Origin: Eubacteriales bacterium
GTDB lineage: Bacteria > Bacillota > Clostridia > Christensenellales > CAG-138
Reading direction: 5' to 3'
DNA length: 6,840 nt
NCBI GenBank assembly: GCA_030695285.1
Contig: JAUYTF010000427.1
Location: 1 to 6,840, forward strand
The notes below the pieces were generated by a model that did not search any database, was not told the origin of the DNA, and worked only from the letters and a program-made list of their open reading frames with translations. The first letter of the stretch is position 1; every line of letters starts with the position of its first letter. Positions 1 to 6,627 of the stretch are shown here, one piece after another. The translations under genes were made by a program, and so were the position numbers.

Positions 1-2015
1 ACGTAGACGTTCTGCTCGAGCGTGACCACGCTGCTCCACTGCTCCTCGGTGAGCGCCAGCGTCGACGTATCGCCCTTGTAGGTGAGCATCAAATTCGCAA
101 ACCCCGCGTTGTTTGCCTGATAGGCAGAGATCGAGCTGCGCACGAGGTCTTCGTCCACCCAGCTGGAATCCGCATCCCCCGTCACAACACTGCGGTTGGA
201 GAGGAAGAGCTCTAGCAGTTGCGAGACCGTATCCGTCGAGCCGCTTGCGGTGTCGCTGCTGCTGATCTGTCCGCCGAGCAGTGTGCCAAGCAAACTGCCT
301 GTGTTGTCTCCTAAAAGCGTACCAAGCGGGTTTTCGCTCGATCCGCTGGCGACCTGTCCGCCCGCAGCGACAGAAGCAAAGCGCTTGATGCAGTCGGAAT
401 AGCTTTTATCCAGCCCGATGGCGTTATAGGTTTCAATCGCGGTGCTAACCTTGTTCATCGACTGATATGGGAAATAGATGGACAGGCCGTTTGCATGCGA
501 AACATTCGTAGAATTGCGGTTATACTTCACCGCGTCGCGCAGCGTGATTGCAAGTGTTTTAGATTCGGCGGTGCCGAGATTCTCCGCAAAATGGATCAGA
601 TCGATTTGGTTGATCCTGCTGCTCGTGGAAAAATCGCGGGAGCCGCTTCTGGCCGTTGAGACGGCGTCAAAGCCGTCCCCTGCAATCAGCAGGCTCGTCG
701 AGGTCGAAAACGCGTTAAACGCTGCGGGAACGGTGCCGCCCAGCTCCGCAAGGTCGGTGAGCGAAAGCGTCAACTGGCTGTTGCTGCCGCTCATCCTGAT
801 GTAGTCGTCTATGATATTCTTGCTAAGGTCGAGCGTATCCATCGCGGGATTGGCGGAGAGCGCCGAGAGCCAGTTGGTATAATACCAGCCCGTGCCCGGC
901 TCAACCGCCTCGGATGCCAGCAAATAATCGCCATACTGTTCTGCAACCAGCGCTGTCTCCAGCGTCGCCATCAGGCATGCGTCGAATCCGATCACGTCAA
1001 ACTGCACGCCGCCGCTCTTGAGCGCCTGATCGATCTCGTCCAGGCTCATGCTCTCGCCCGGGAACAGCTCGTCGTAACCAAACGCGGTCAGAGATCCGCC
1101 GCCGTGATCCCAGAGTATGAGCATATATCGATCCGCCGGATACTCGCGCGCGCTGAAACGAATGAAATCTGACAGCGTGTCGGGGTCCACCATGGAACGC
1201 TTGCCGACCTTCGCGTCCAGCGTCTCCAGACCGCCCTGTTTGACACGAAAGCGCTGATTGGTGTTGTTCTTGACGATCTGGTTTTGCCAGGTATTCGCGC
1301 CGCCGGTTTCCACGATCACATTGATGTTGCTGCCAAGCGTCGCGCTGACCATCTCCTCAAGGTCCGAGGTCGCCATGCCGTTTTTGCTCTCAAGATCGGT
1401 TCCGCACATGAAGATCATTACGGTGACGTTTTGTGCAGAAGCAGTGTCGGTATATTTTTCGCGCGCGGCTGCTGCAACCGCGCGGTTCGGCTCGTGCGCT
1501 TTGTAGACTTCTTCCGAACCGGAAACAGGGGTAATCTGCCCCGTGGTGCTGCCATAGTTGCCTAGCAGGGAGCCCAGCGCGTCCGAAAGAGAGCCGGACG
1601 AGCCCGCGTCGGTAGCGTCCGCACTGCTCAGGCCGGAATCCGAGGTGGTGTAGCCTCCAAGCAAGTTGCCAAGCAGATCGCCGCCCGTATTGCCAGAGCA
1701 CATATTCAGCAGCAGCACCGCGCCGACCACGATCAGCACGAGCACAAGAATGCGTCCCAGGCACCCGCGCTTGTTGCCGCCGTTTCCGTTGTTATTATTG
1801 CTTGCCCCGCCGATGAGCAGCGCAAGCAGAACAGCCAGCAGGCCGCCGCCACTCCCGCGATCAGAGCCGGAGCCGCCGGTAAATGATCCGCCGGATGTGC
1901 CGCGCGGGCCGCTTCCGACGCTGCCGCTGCCAAGGCCGCTGCCGCGGCGATAAACGTTCCCTCCGCCGGAAACGGTTCTTTTTGATCTGCCGCCCGGCCT
2001 GTTCGCAGGACTCAT
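1..2015 (-). CDS. Membrane-anchored clostripain-family (C11) cysteine peptidase, C-terminus cut by window edge
   Basis: The reading frame is open from the ATG at 2015 to the left edge (671 codons, no stop seen). Family C11 peptidases cleave after Arg or Lys with a His/Cys dyad. Here the His is H304 in ILWDHGGG and the nucleophile is C347 in GFDACLM. D345 lies two residues before the Cys, as does the specificity-linked Asp of PmC11. The domain starts near N196 (VTVMIFMCGTDLE) and runs past HANGLSIYFP (507-516). Before it come a basic Gly/Ser-rich tail (1-58), a short hydrophobic run (59-69), an Asn/Gly stretch, KRGCLGR and a transmembrane helix (about 89-103). The positive-inside rule puts the peptidase outside the cell. 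LLG-rich linkers flank the domain (about 109-159 and 561-592). After the second linker the TLALTEEQW segment resembles the C-terminal part of clostripain-related proteins. The start is fixed by an AGGAGG eight bases upstream. K333, between His and Cys, is a possible self-cleavage site (inference). Family assignment is firm; substrate is unknown. Confidence 0.93.
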   Translation of the reverse strand, partial: MSPANRPGGRSKRTVSGGGNVYRRGSGLGSGSVGSGPRGTSGGSFTGGSGSDRGSGGGLLAVLLALLIGGASNNNNGNGGNKRGCLGRILVLVLIVVGAVLLLNMCSGNTGGDLLGNLLGGYTTSDSGLSSADATDAGSSGSLSDALGSLLGNYGSTTGQITPVSGSEEVYKAHEPNRAVAAAAREKYTDTASAQNVTVMIFMCGTDLESKNGMATSDLEEMVSATLGSNINVIVETGGANTWQNQIVKNNTNQRFRVKQGGLETLDAKVGKRSMVDPDTLSDFIRFSAREYPADRYMLILWDHGGGSLTAFGYDELFPGESMSLDEIDQALKSGGVQFDVIGFDACLMATLETALVAEQYGDYLLASEAVEPGTGWYYTNWLSALSANPAMDTLDLSKNIIDDYIRMSGSNSQLTLSLTDLAELGGTVPAAFNAFSTSTSLLIAGDGFDAVSTARSGSRDFSTSSRINQIDLIHFAENLGTAESKTLAITLRDAVKYNRNSTNVSHANGLSIYFPYQSMNKVSTAIETYNAIGLDKSYSDCIKRFASVAAGGQVASGSSENPLGTLLGDNTGSLLGTLLGGQISSSDTASGSTDTVSQLLELFLSNRSVVTGDADSSWVDEDLVRSSISAYQANNAGFANLMLTYKGDTSTLALTEEQWSSVVTLEQNVY

Positions 2016-2023
2016 ATCATTTT

Positions 2024-2029
2024 CCTCCT
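2024..2029 (-). promoter_or_regulatory. Strong Shine-Dalgarno of the C11 peptidase gene
   Basis: On the minus strand AGGAGG is followed by an 8-base spacer and the ATG at 2015-2013. An ATG at 2020-2018 is only 3 bases from the site and opens a two-codon frame (ATG ATA TGA), so the second ATG is the real start. The 73-base gap to the upstream lipoprotein gene has no hairpin with a T-run and no convincing -35/-10 pair. This favours cotranscription with the phosphoesterase gene. Confidence 0.85.
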
Positions 2030-2088
2030 ATATGCTGATTAAAAGCTTTATTCGATGACGGGATGCTTGCGATGCGATTTTATCGTTA

Positions 2089-3198
2089 TTACGGCGCTCC
2101 TTTGGTGAGAAAATCACGAGCGCCCGCATCTTGGAGCAGTTTTCTCTCGCCGAAACGGTCTCCGCCGACGGTCTGATAGCCATAACGATCCAAGATCGGT
2201 GAATACGTCACCACCTCAATCGTGTCGGAAACGGGGTCAAGTCTCAGCAGCCGCAGGCAGCCGATACCGTTTTCCATGTCGTCCTGCACGTTCATCATCA
2301 TCTGATGCACTGTGCGGTCCGGCATCGAGTCCGCGTTGTCATCCAGCACTTCGGGAATATACGCCATGCCGCGCTCATGCCCGCAAAGCACGAGGCAGAC
2401 ATTGGGCGATTGCTTCACCACTTTCTCGACAAGCCGGATGCCGACGGAGGAATATCCGCCGAGGTTCATATAGTTATGCAGGCAGAGAATCGCATAATGG
2501 TCTGCATACTCTCTGCAGGTTTCATTGACCCAGTCCGCGGCACCAACCTCGAACCCATAGGACAGCGAAAACACGATCACGGGAACACCGCCTGCGTGAA
2601 AAGTCATGTAATACACATATCCCTTATCGTCAAACGCGTTCCTCAGATCAAACTCCGTGTCCGGCCGGTGCTCCAGATACGGTGTGCTGGTGTCGTAATC
2701 CGGCAGCTGGTCGTGATTGCCAGTGTCTGTGAGGATGCGCATCCCCTCCGGCAGGTGCGCAAATGCGGAAACACTGTTTAGCCACTCGTACTCGCGATAA
2801 GGATTAAAGACGATATCCCCCGTGTGCACAGTCAGCACGGTGTTATTTTCCTGCTGCGTATCGCTGATCCATTGCGTCATTCTGCCAAAGACGTCGCTGT
2901 CTGCAGCGGTATAAACCTGCGTATCGCTGATCCAGGCGATGGAAAACGCCGTCGGTTCCGGCGCGGATTTAAGTTCGGGTTCCGGCGTTGGTTCCGGCGA
3001 GGCTTCCGGCGAGGCTTCCGGCGTCGAGTCTGGTGATAGCGTTACGGGATTCTTTTGCTTCGGCGCCGCGTTTGCGCTCTTTGCGCTGCGAACATCCGGT
3101 TGTGTTTCCCGTGCGATTGGTTGCTTTGCACATGCGGTCAACAGAAGCAGGCTCAGCGCAACAAAACAGATGGCGAGAACGGGTTTCGTCATTTGCAT
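2089..3198 (-). CDS. Exported calcineurin-like metallophosphoesterase, lipoprotein
   Basis: This 369-residue protein starts with a lipoprotein signal: K5, a hydrophobic core and the lipobox LTAC with C23 as the lipidated Cys. A Pro/Glu/Ser-rich spacer (about 53-83) then holds the enzyme off the membrane. The calcineurin-type fold shows its motifs in order: SDTQ (D92), TGDIV (D128), GNHD (N161, H162), a lone His in CLHN (H241) and CGHERG (H274). Such enzymes hydrolyse phosphomono- or diesters with two metal ions. Two usual ligands differ: the motif I His is Q94, and the second His of GHxH is R276. The substrate cannot be told from sequence; nucleotides or phospholipid head groups are possibilities. 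An in-frame TAA lies at 3204-3202, so the start must be Met1 (3198) or Met3 (3192). No Shine-Dalgarno is well placed for either (the AGGA is 15 bases from Met1). It is divergent from the alkaline phosphatase gene and probably heads an operon with the C11 peptidase. Confidence 0.9.
   Translation of the reverse strand: MQMTKPVLAICFVALSLLLLTACAKQPIARETQPDVRSAKSANAAPKQKNPVTLSPDSTPEASPEASPEPTPEPELKSAPEPTAFSIAWISDTQVYTAADSDVFGRMTQWISDTQQENNTVLTVHTGDIVFNPYREYEWLNSVSAFAHLPEGMRILTDTGNHDQLPDYDTSTPYLEHRPDTEFDLRNAFDDKGYVYYMTFHAGGVPVIVFSLSYGFEVGAADWVNETCREYADHYAILCLHNYMNLGGYSSVGIRLVEKVVKQSPNVCLVLCGHERGMAYIPEVLDDNADSMPDRTVHQMMMNVQDDMENGIGCLRLLRLDPVSDTIEVVTYSPILDRYGYQTVGGDRFGERKLLQDAGARDFLTKGAP
2978..3025 (-). 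repeat. Four 12-bp tandem units in the lipoprotein spacer
   Basis: Four consecutive imperfect 12-base units (plus-strand core TTCCGGCG) lie at 2978-2989, 2990-3001, 3002-3013 and 3014-3025. On the minus strand they encode a Pro-Glu-Ala/Pro-Ser/Thr four-residue period just after the lipobox region of the phosphoesterase. The run is in frame, so slippage would change only the length of the surface tether by four residues per unit. Confidence 0.85.
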
Positions 3199-3206
3199 AG
3201 ATTATA
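3192..3206 (-). promoter_or_regulatory. Consensus -10 box abutting the phosphoesterase start
   Basis: The minus strand reads TATAAT at 3206-3201, ending two bases before Met1 and nine before the A of Met3. Transcription normally starts 6-8 bases after a -10 box, here at 3195-3193. That would give a transcript with almost no leader that begins at or just before Met3. The -35 is not convincing: TTGAAA (3233-3228) is 21 bases away, too far for a standard promoter. The element could be chance, but no Shine-Dalgarno is well placed either. Confidence 0.4.
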
Positions 3207-3228
3207 AAGAGAATCCTTCCGTGATCGT

Positions 3229-3246
3229 TTCAACAGATTATGACAG
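3229..3246 (-). promoter_or_regulatory. CTGT direct repeat, Pho-box-like
   Basis: The minus strand reads CTGTCATAATCTGTTGAA, two CTGT cores 10 bases apart. The Escherichia coli PhoB box has CTGTCATA followed by a second CTGT at an 11-base period, so this resembles it but is one base short. Its place between two phosphatase-type genes makes a phosphate-responsive site thinkable. In Bacillota, PhoP sites usually look different (TTAACA-like repeats), so this is a weak call. Confidence 0.2.
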
Positions 3247-3267
3247 CTAAACTGAGTGTAACCCGTC

Positions 3268-3281
3268 ACAATTGTTGCAAC
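3268..3281. promoter_or_regulatory. Overlapping palindromes in divergent promoter region, possible operator
   Basis: ACAATTGT (3268-3275) and GTTGCAAC (3274-3281) are both perfect 8-base palindromes that share two bases. They lie about 70 bases from each gene start in the divergent region. A dimeric regulator could bind here, but short palindromes also arise by chance. Confidence 0.25.
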
Positions 3282-3300
3282 GTAACACGCGCGCCATACC

Positions 3301-3309
3301 TGATATTAT
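3301..3309 (+). promoter_or_regulatory. Alternative extended -10 promoter upstream of alkaline phosphatase
   Basis: TGATATTAT matches the extended -10 form TGnTATnnT and would start transcription near 3316, giving a leader of roughly 57 bases. TTGCAA (3275-3280) lies 23 bases upstream, too far for a normal -35. This would be an alternative or additional promoter to the one at 3338-3366. Confidence 0.3.
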
Positions 3310-3337
3310 CTTACCATCTGCGAATGTCCGCGTCTAG

Positions 3338-3366
3338 TTGTATGCGCGGTAAGATCATGGTAAAAT
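3338..3366 (+). promoter_or_regulatory. Likely promoter of alkaline phosphatase gene, possibly giving a leaderless mRNA
   Basis: TTGTAT (3338-3343) is a fair -35. A 17-base spacer follows, then TAAAAT (3361-3366) preceded by TGG, an extended -10. The A of the ATG at 3373 lies seven bases after this box, exactly where transcription should begin. The first three bases of the -10 are an in-frame TAA for the phosphatase frame, so no earlier start is possible. GGTAAGAT (3348-3355) and GGTAAAAT (3359-3366) form an 11-base-period direct repeat over the box. Confidence 0.5.
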
Positions 3367-3372
3367 TGTTGT

Positions 3373-4824
3373 ATGGCTGCTGACACACTGCAAAAACGAA
3401 TCGCCTGTTTCATCCTCGTGCTGCTGACCCTCGCTAGCTTTGGCTGCGAGCCCGGCGCGGTGGCTGCCCCTGCGCCAACGACAGAGCCCATCACGATTGT
3501 CACCAGCGCTCCGATGCAGGAGAGCACGCCAACGCCGCTTCCGCAGTCGCAGCTGAAGTACATCTTCCTTTTCATTGGCGACGGGATGGGGTATGCGCAG
3601 GTGCAGGCGGCTTCCGACGCGCTCTCTGCCGCGCAGCTAGACCCGCTGTGCTTTCTCGATTTTCCGGTGCTCGGCAACATGAAGACTACAAACATCGACG
3701 ATGCGGTGACGGATTCCGCAGCGGCGGCAACGGCGATAGCCACGGGTCAAAAAACCGTCAATGGCTATCTCGGGCTTGATGCCGAAAAAAACCTCATCCC
3801 TGCGATTTCAGAAACGCTTCGCGACGCGGGGCGCAAGATCGGGCTTTTAACCACCGTTTCGCTTGACCACGCTACGCCCGCCGGTTTTTTTGCGCATGTG
3901 GACTCGCGCCGCAACTATGCGGTGATCACGGACGACCTGCTTGCCAGCGGCTTTGATTTCTTCGCGGGCGGCGGCTTCCACAGCACGCCGGACGCGCAGG
4001 AGTATGCCGAAGAAAACGGCTATACCTTCATCCGCTCCTTTGAGGAAGCGCCGGTCGGCACAGATGGCAAGCTCATCCTGTCTACTTCTCTGATCTTTGG
4101 CGACTACGGTGTTTTGCCCGCCATCGACGGCGGTGCTCGCACAGACTGGCTCAAGAAAGCGACCGAACTTGCCATCTCGCGCCTTAAGAACCCCAATGGG
4201 TTTTTTATGATGGTCGAAGGCGCGCGCATCGATTATTTCTGCCATTATCATGACGCGGCTTCGTTTGTTGCGGAGCTGCTCGATTTTAACGAGGCGGTGG
4301 AGAGCGCGCTTGCGTTCTATGCGCTGCATCCGCAGGAGACGCTCATCCTCGTCACCGCAGACCACGAGACGGGCGATGTTTCGTTTACCGAAGGCAACCG
4401 AGGCGCGTTGCTTCTTCAGACCGTTTCGAGCGACATCTGTGACAATACGCTGGTTGCAGCTTGCCTCGCCGCAAAAACGCCGTTTGAAGAAGCGCTCCCG
4501 CTGTTTGTCTCAGCGTTTGGGCTGGAGAACCTCACTCCCGACGAGACCGCGTACCTAAAAGAAGGATACTACCGGACCATGGCCAACAGCATGCCCGGCA
4601 ACACGAGCGATGAGGAATCCGGCGTGTACGAAGCAATCACCACTGCTTGCATACGCCTTGTTGCAGCGCGTGCGGGCATTGTCTTCGGCTCCGGTGGGCA
4701 TACGAGGAAAGATGTTCCGCTGTATGCACTCGGCATCGGTGCCGAGTTTTTCGGCGGCAGCTTTGAAAACACGAATATTCACACTGCAATCCTACAGGCG
4801 GTTGCCGCTTATCCCCTCTATTGA
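3373..4824 (+). CDS. phoA: PhoA-family alkaline phosphatase, probable lipoprotein
   Basis: This 483-residue enzyme hydrolyses phosphate monoesters outside the cell. The active-site set of the family is complete: D70 in IGDGMG, the nucleophile S115 in VTDSAAAATA, T168 in DHATPA, R179 in HVDSRR (matching E. coli R166), E282 in VEG, D287 and H291 in RIDYFCH, D330 and H331 in TADHETGD, and H443 in GSGGHTRKDVP. A hydrophobic signal (about 10-24) ends at C25 in ASFGC. The -2 Phe makes this an imperfect lipobox, so anchoring by lipid is likely but not certain. A Thr/Pro-rich spacer (33-60) follows. The ATG is fixed by an in-frame TAA 12 bases upstream; no Shine-Dalgarno precedes it. It is divergent from the phosphoesterase lipoprotein and 54 bases upstream of the beta-CASP gene on the same strand. 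Phosphate control is expected for the family but not proven here. The symbol denotes the family, not demonstrated orthology to E. coli phoA. Confidence 0.95.
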   Translation: MAADTLQKRIACFILVLLTLASFGCEPGAVAAPAPTTEPITIVTSAPMQESTPTPLPQSQLKYIFLFIGDGMGYAQVQAASDALSAAQLDPLCFLDFPVLGNMKTTNIDDAVTDSAAAATAIATGQKTVNGYLGLDAEKNLIPAISETLRDAGRKIGLLTTVSLDHATPAGFFAHVDSRRNYAVITDDLLASGFDFFAGGGFHSTPDAQEYAEENGYTFIRSFEEAPVGTDGKLILSTSLIFGDYGVLPAIDGGARTDWLKKATELAISRLKNPNGFFMMVEGARIDYFCHYHDAASFVAELLDFNEAVESALAFYALHPQETLILVTADHETGDVSFTEGNRGALLLQTVSSDICDNTLVAACLAAKTPFEEALPLFVSAFGLENLTPDETAYLKEGYYRTMANSMPGNTSDEESGVYEAITTACIRLVAARAGIVFGSGGHTRKDVPLYALGIGAEFFGGSFENTNIHTAILQAVAAYPLY

Positions 4825-4844
4825 TGAGGGAGCAGCTTCTGCTC
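4814..4844 (+). other. Two mutually exclusive small hairpins between phosphatase and beta-CASP genes
   Basis: CCCTC (4814-4818) can pair with GAGGG (4826-4830) across the stop codon. GAGCAG (4830-4844 with a CTT loop) pairs perfectly with CTGCTC. The two stems share base 4830, so they compete at one position. No T-run follows, so neither is a normal terminator. They may be mRNA processing or stability structures, or chance. Confidence 0.3.
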
Positions 4845-4878
4845 ATGTGGAAATAGATCAGTACGGAGAACCATCATT

Positions 4879-6516
4879 ATGAAGATCACCTTTATCGGCG
4901 CGGTTCACGAGGTAACGGGCAGTTGTACCCACCTTGAGATCTGCGGCAAGCGTGTGCTCATCGACTATGGCATGGAGCAGGGCAAGGATTTTTATCAGAA
5001 CGCGCCCCTGCCAACGCTCCCCGGCGATATCGACGCGGTTTTGCTCACGCACGCGCACATCGATCACTCCGGCCTATTGCCGCTGCTCTACAAAAACGGA
5101 TTTCAGGGTCACGTGCACGCCACAAAGCCAACCTGCAACCTCTGCGACATCATGCTAAGAGACAGCGCGCACATTCAGGAGTTTGAAGCGGAGTGGCGCA
5201 ACCGCAAGGGTACGCGCAGCGGTGAAAAGCCGTATGTGCCGCTCTATACCATGGCGGACGCGACGGGCATCCTCAAGCAGTTTGTCCCGCATCGTTATGA
5301 TGAGAAGTTCACGCTTTTTGACGGCATAGAGGTGCGCTTTACCGACGCGGGACACTTGCTCGGCTCTTCCTATATCGAAATCTGGATCGACGAAGACGGC
5401 GAAAAGCGCAAGTTCGTGTTTTCCGGCGACATCGGCAACGTCGGTCAACCGTTGCTGCGCGATCCTTCTCTGGTGGATGAGGCGGACTACATCATGGTGG
5501 AGTCCACCTATGGCGACCGCGCCCACAACGCCCCGCCGGACTATGCGCGGGCGCTGGCAAGCGTGCTGCAAACCACGTTTGACCGCGGCGGCAGCGTGAT
5601 TGTCCCCTCCTTTGCAGTCGGGCGCACGCAGGAGCTGCTCTATTTCCTGCGCCACATCAAAGACGAAGGGCTTGTGCGGGGGCACAAAAGCTTCCCCGTG
5701 TTTGTCGACAGCCCGCTGGCGAGCGCTGCCACGCGCGTCTATCTTGCGAACGCCGATTTCTGCTATGACGACGAAGCACGCGCGTTTGTCGAGCAGGGCA
5801 TCAACCCGCTCGGATTTGACGGGCTGACCATCACGGAGTCCAGCCAGGAATCCATGGCAATCAACACGGATAAACGCCCGAAGGTGATCCTCTCCGCTAG
5901 CGGTATGTGCGAAGCGGGGCGCATCAAGCACCACCTCAAACACGGGCTCTGGAACGCGGCCAACACCATTCTCTTCGTGGGGTATCAGGCGCCGGGAACG
6001 CTGGGCCGCTCCCTGCTCGAAGGTGCGGAGAAGGTCAAGCTCTTTGGCGAGACCATCCGCGTCAATGCGGAGATCAAGCAGCTCCCCGGCATCAGCGGCC
6101 ATGGCGACGTGAATATGCTCATCAAGTGGACAACGCATTTTTCGCCCAAGCCGAGGCGCGTATTCGTCAACCACGGCGATACCGAAGTATGCAACCTGTT
6201 CACCAAGCGATTACAGGACGAATTTGGCCTTGCGGCAACCTCGCCCTACAGCGGCTCGGTCTACGATCTTGTAAAGAACGAATATGTCTTCGAGGCACCG
6301 CCGGAGCCGCTCACCGAGCGTGTGCGGGTAGCAGTCCCGCAGGAAGGGCGCACGCCGCGAGAGCCGCGCGAGCAGGAATCGCCCTATAGGCAATTGCTTG
6401 CCGCGCTGGAGCGTCTCAGCGACTTGATTCGCCAAACCAAAGGTAGAAGCAATCGCGAACTGCGCAGCGTTGCAAAGCAGCTCAACGCCATCGGCGATGC
6501 GTGGGAGCGAGAGTAA
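4879..6516 (+). CDS. MBL-fold beta-CASP RNA-processing metallohydrolase (CPSF73/YSH1-like)
   Basis: This 545-residue cytoplasmic protein belongs to the metallo-beta-lactamase beta-CASP group, zinc-dependent endo/exoribonucleases. The zinc motifs are all present: THAHIDH (H58, H60, D62, H63), DAGH (H159), SGDIGN (D184), and H432 in VNHGD. Beta-CASP motif A is E208 in VESTYGD, motif B H408 in GISGHGD and motif C H432. The cap domain covers about 215-400, including SFAVGRTQE and ILSASGMCEAGRIKHH, and an RMMBL-type end follows. Length and layout match the bacterial COG1236 type rather than RNase J. Beyond about 475 is a charged Arg/Glu/Pro linker and a likely helical tail (503-545) outside the core, perhaps for RNA or partner binding (inference). 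GGAG lies 10 bases before the ATG. It sits 54 bases after the phosphatase gene with no clear terminator between, so cotranscription is likely. The RNA target is unknown. Confidence 0.93.
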   Translation: MKITFIGAVHEVTGSCTHLEICGKRVLIDYGMEQGKDFYQNAPLPTLPGDIDAVLLTHAHIDHSGLLPLLYKNGFQGHVHATKPTCNLCDIMLRDSAHIQEFEAEWRNRKGTRSGEKPYVPLYTMADATGILKQFVPHRYDEKFTLFDGIEVRFTDAGHLLGSSYIEIWIDEDGEKRKFVFSGDIGNVGQPLLRDPSLVDEADYIMVESTYGDRAHNAPPDYARALASVLQTTFDRGGSVIVPSFAVGRTQELLYFLRHIKDEGLVRGHKSFPVFVDSPLASAATRVYLANADFCYDDEARAFVEQGINPLGFDGLTITESSQESMAINTDKRPKVILSASGMCEAGRIKHHLKHGLWNAANTILFVGYQAPGTLGRSLLEGAEKVKLFGETIRVNAEIKQLPGISGHGDVNMLIKWTTHFSPKPRRVFVNHGDTEVCNLFTKRLQDEFGLAATSPYSGSVYDLVKNEYVFEAPPEPLTERVRVAVPQEGRTPREPREQESPYRQLLAALERLSDLIRQTKGRSNRELRSVAKQLNAIGDAWERE

Positions 6517-6524
6517 TCGTTCTG

Positions 6525-6544
6525 TTCAGCGCCTTCGCGCTGAA
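6525..6544 (+). terminator. Perfect 8-bp hairpin just after the beta-CASP stop, no T-run
   Basis: TTCAGCGC and GCGCTGAA pair perfectly around a CTTC loop, nine bases after the stop codon. The next bases (GAAAGCC) contain no T-run, so it is probably a 3'-end stabilising stem or a weak terminator that works together with the one at 6574-6601. Confidence 0.45.
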
Positions 6545-6573
6545 GAAAGCCAAATACTCTGAATCACAACAAA

Positions 6574-6601
6574 CATCCCGCAGGCAAATACCTGCGGGAT
6601 G
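6574..6601. terminator. Bidirectional intrinsic terminator between convergent genes
   Basis: CATCCCGCAGG (6574-6584) pairs perfectly with CCTGCGGGATG (6591-6601) around a 6-base loop. On the minus strand the stem is followed by TTTGTTGTG, a reasonable U-tract for the gene entering from the right. On the plus strand it is followed by a moderately T-rich CTTGATTGT. It can end transcription from both convergent sides. Confidence 0.75.
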
Positions 6602-6627
6602 CTTGATTGTACGTTGTATGTTTTTTT

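Noticed and set aside
196..1953. Several plus-strand frames of 66-108 codons across the left third
   Set aside because: They are antisense to the C11 peptidase frame, which has clear catalytic and membrane features. Their Ser/Pro/Leu-rich content is what reverse-reading Gly/Ser-rich codons gives.
2016..2020. Two-codon frame ATG ATA TGA overlapping the C11 start codon
   Set aside because: Its ATG is only 3 bases from the AGGAGG, too close for efficient initiation. The overlap is best explained by chance.
2978..3025. Tandem 12-bp units as a possible CRISPR or regulatory repeat
   Set aside because: The units are contiguous without spacers and keep the reading frame of a Pro/Glu-rich lipoprotein tether, so they are coding repeats.
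5155..6174. Long open frame of 339 codons on the minus strand inside the beta-CASP gene
   Set aside because: It lies wholly antisense to a gene with complete catalytic motifs, shows no recognisable domain, and long antisense frames are common in GC-rich coding DNA.
6621..6627. Run of seven T as the U-tract of the plus-strand terminator
   Set aside because: It starts 19 bases after the hairpin, too far to act as its U-tract.
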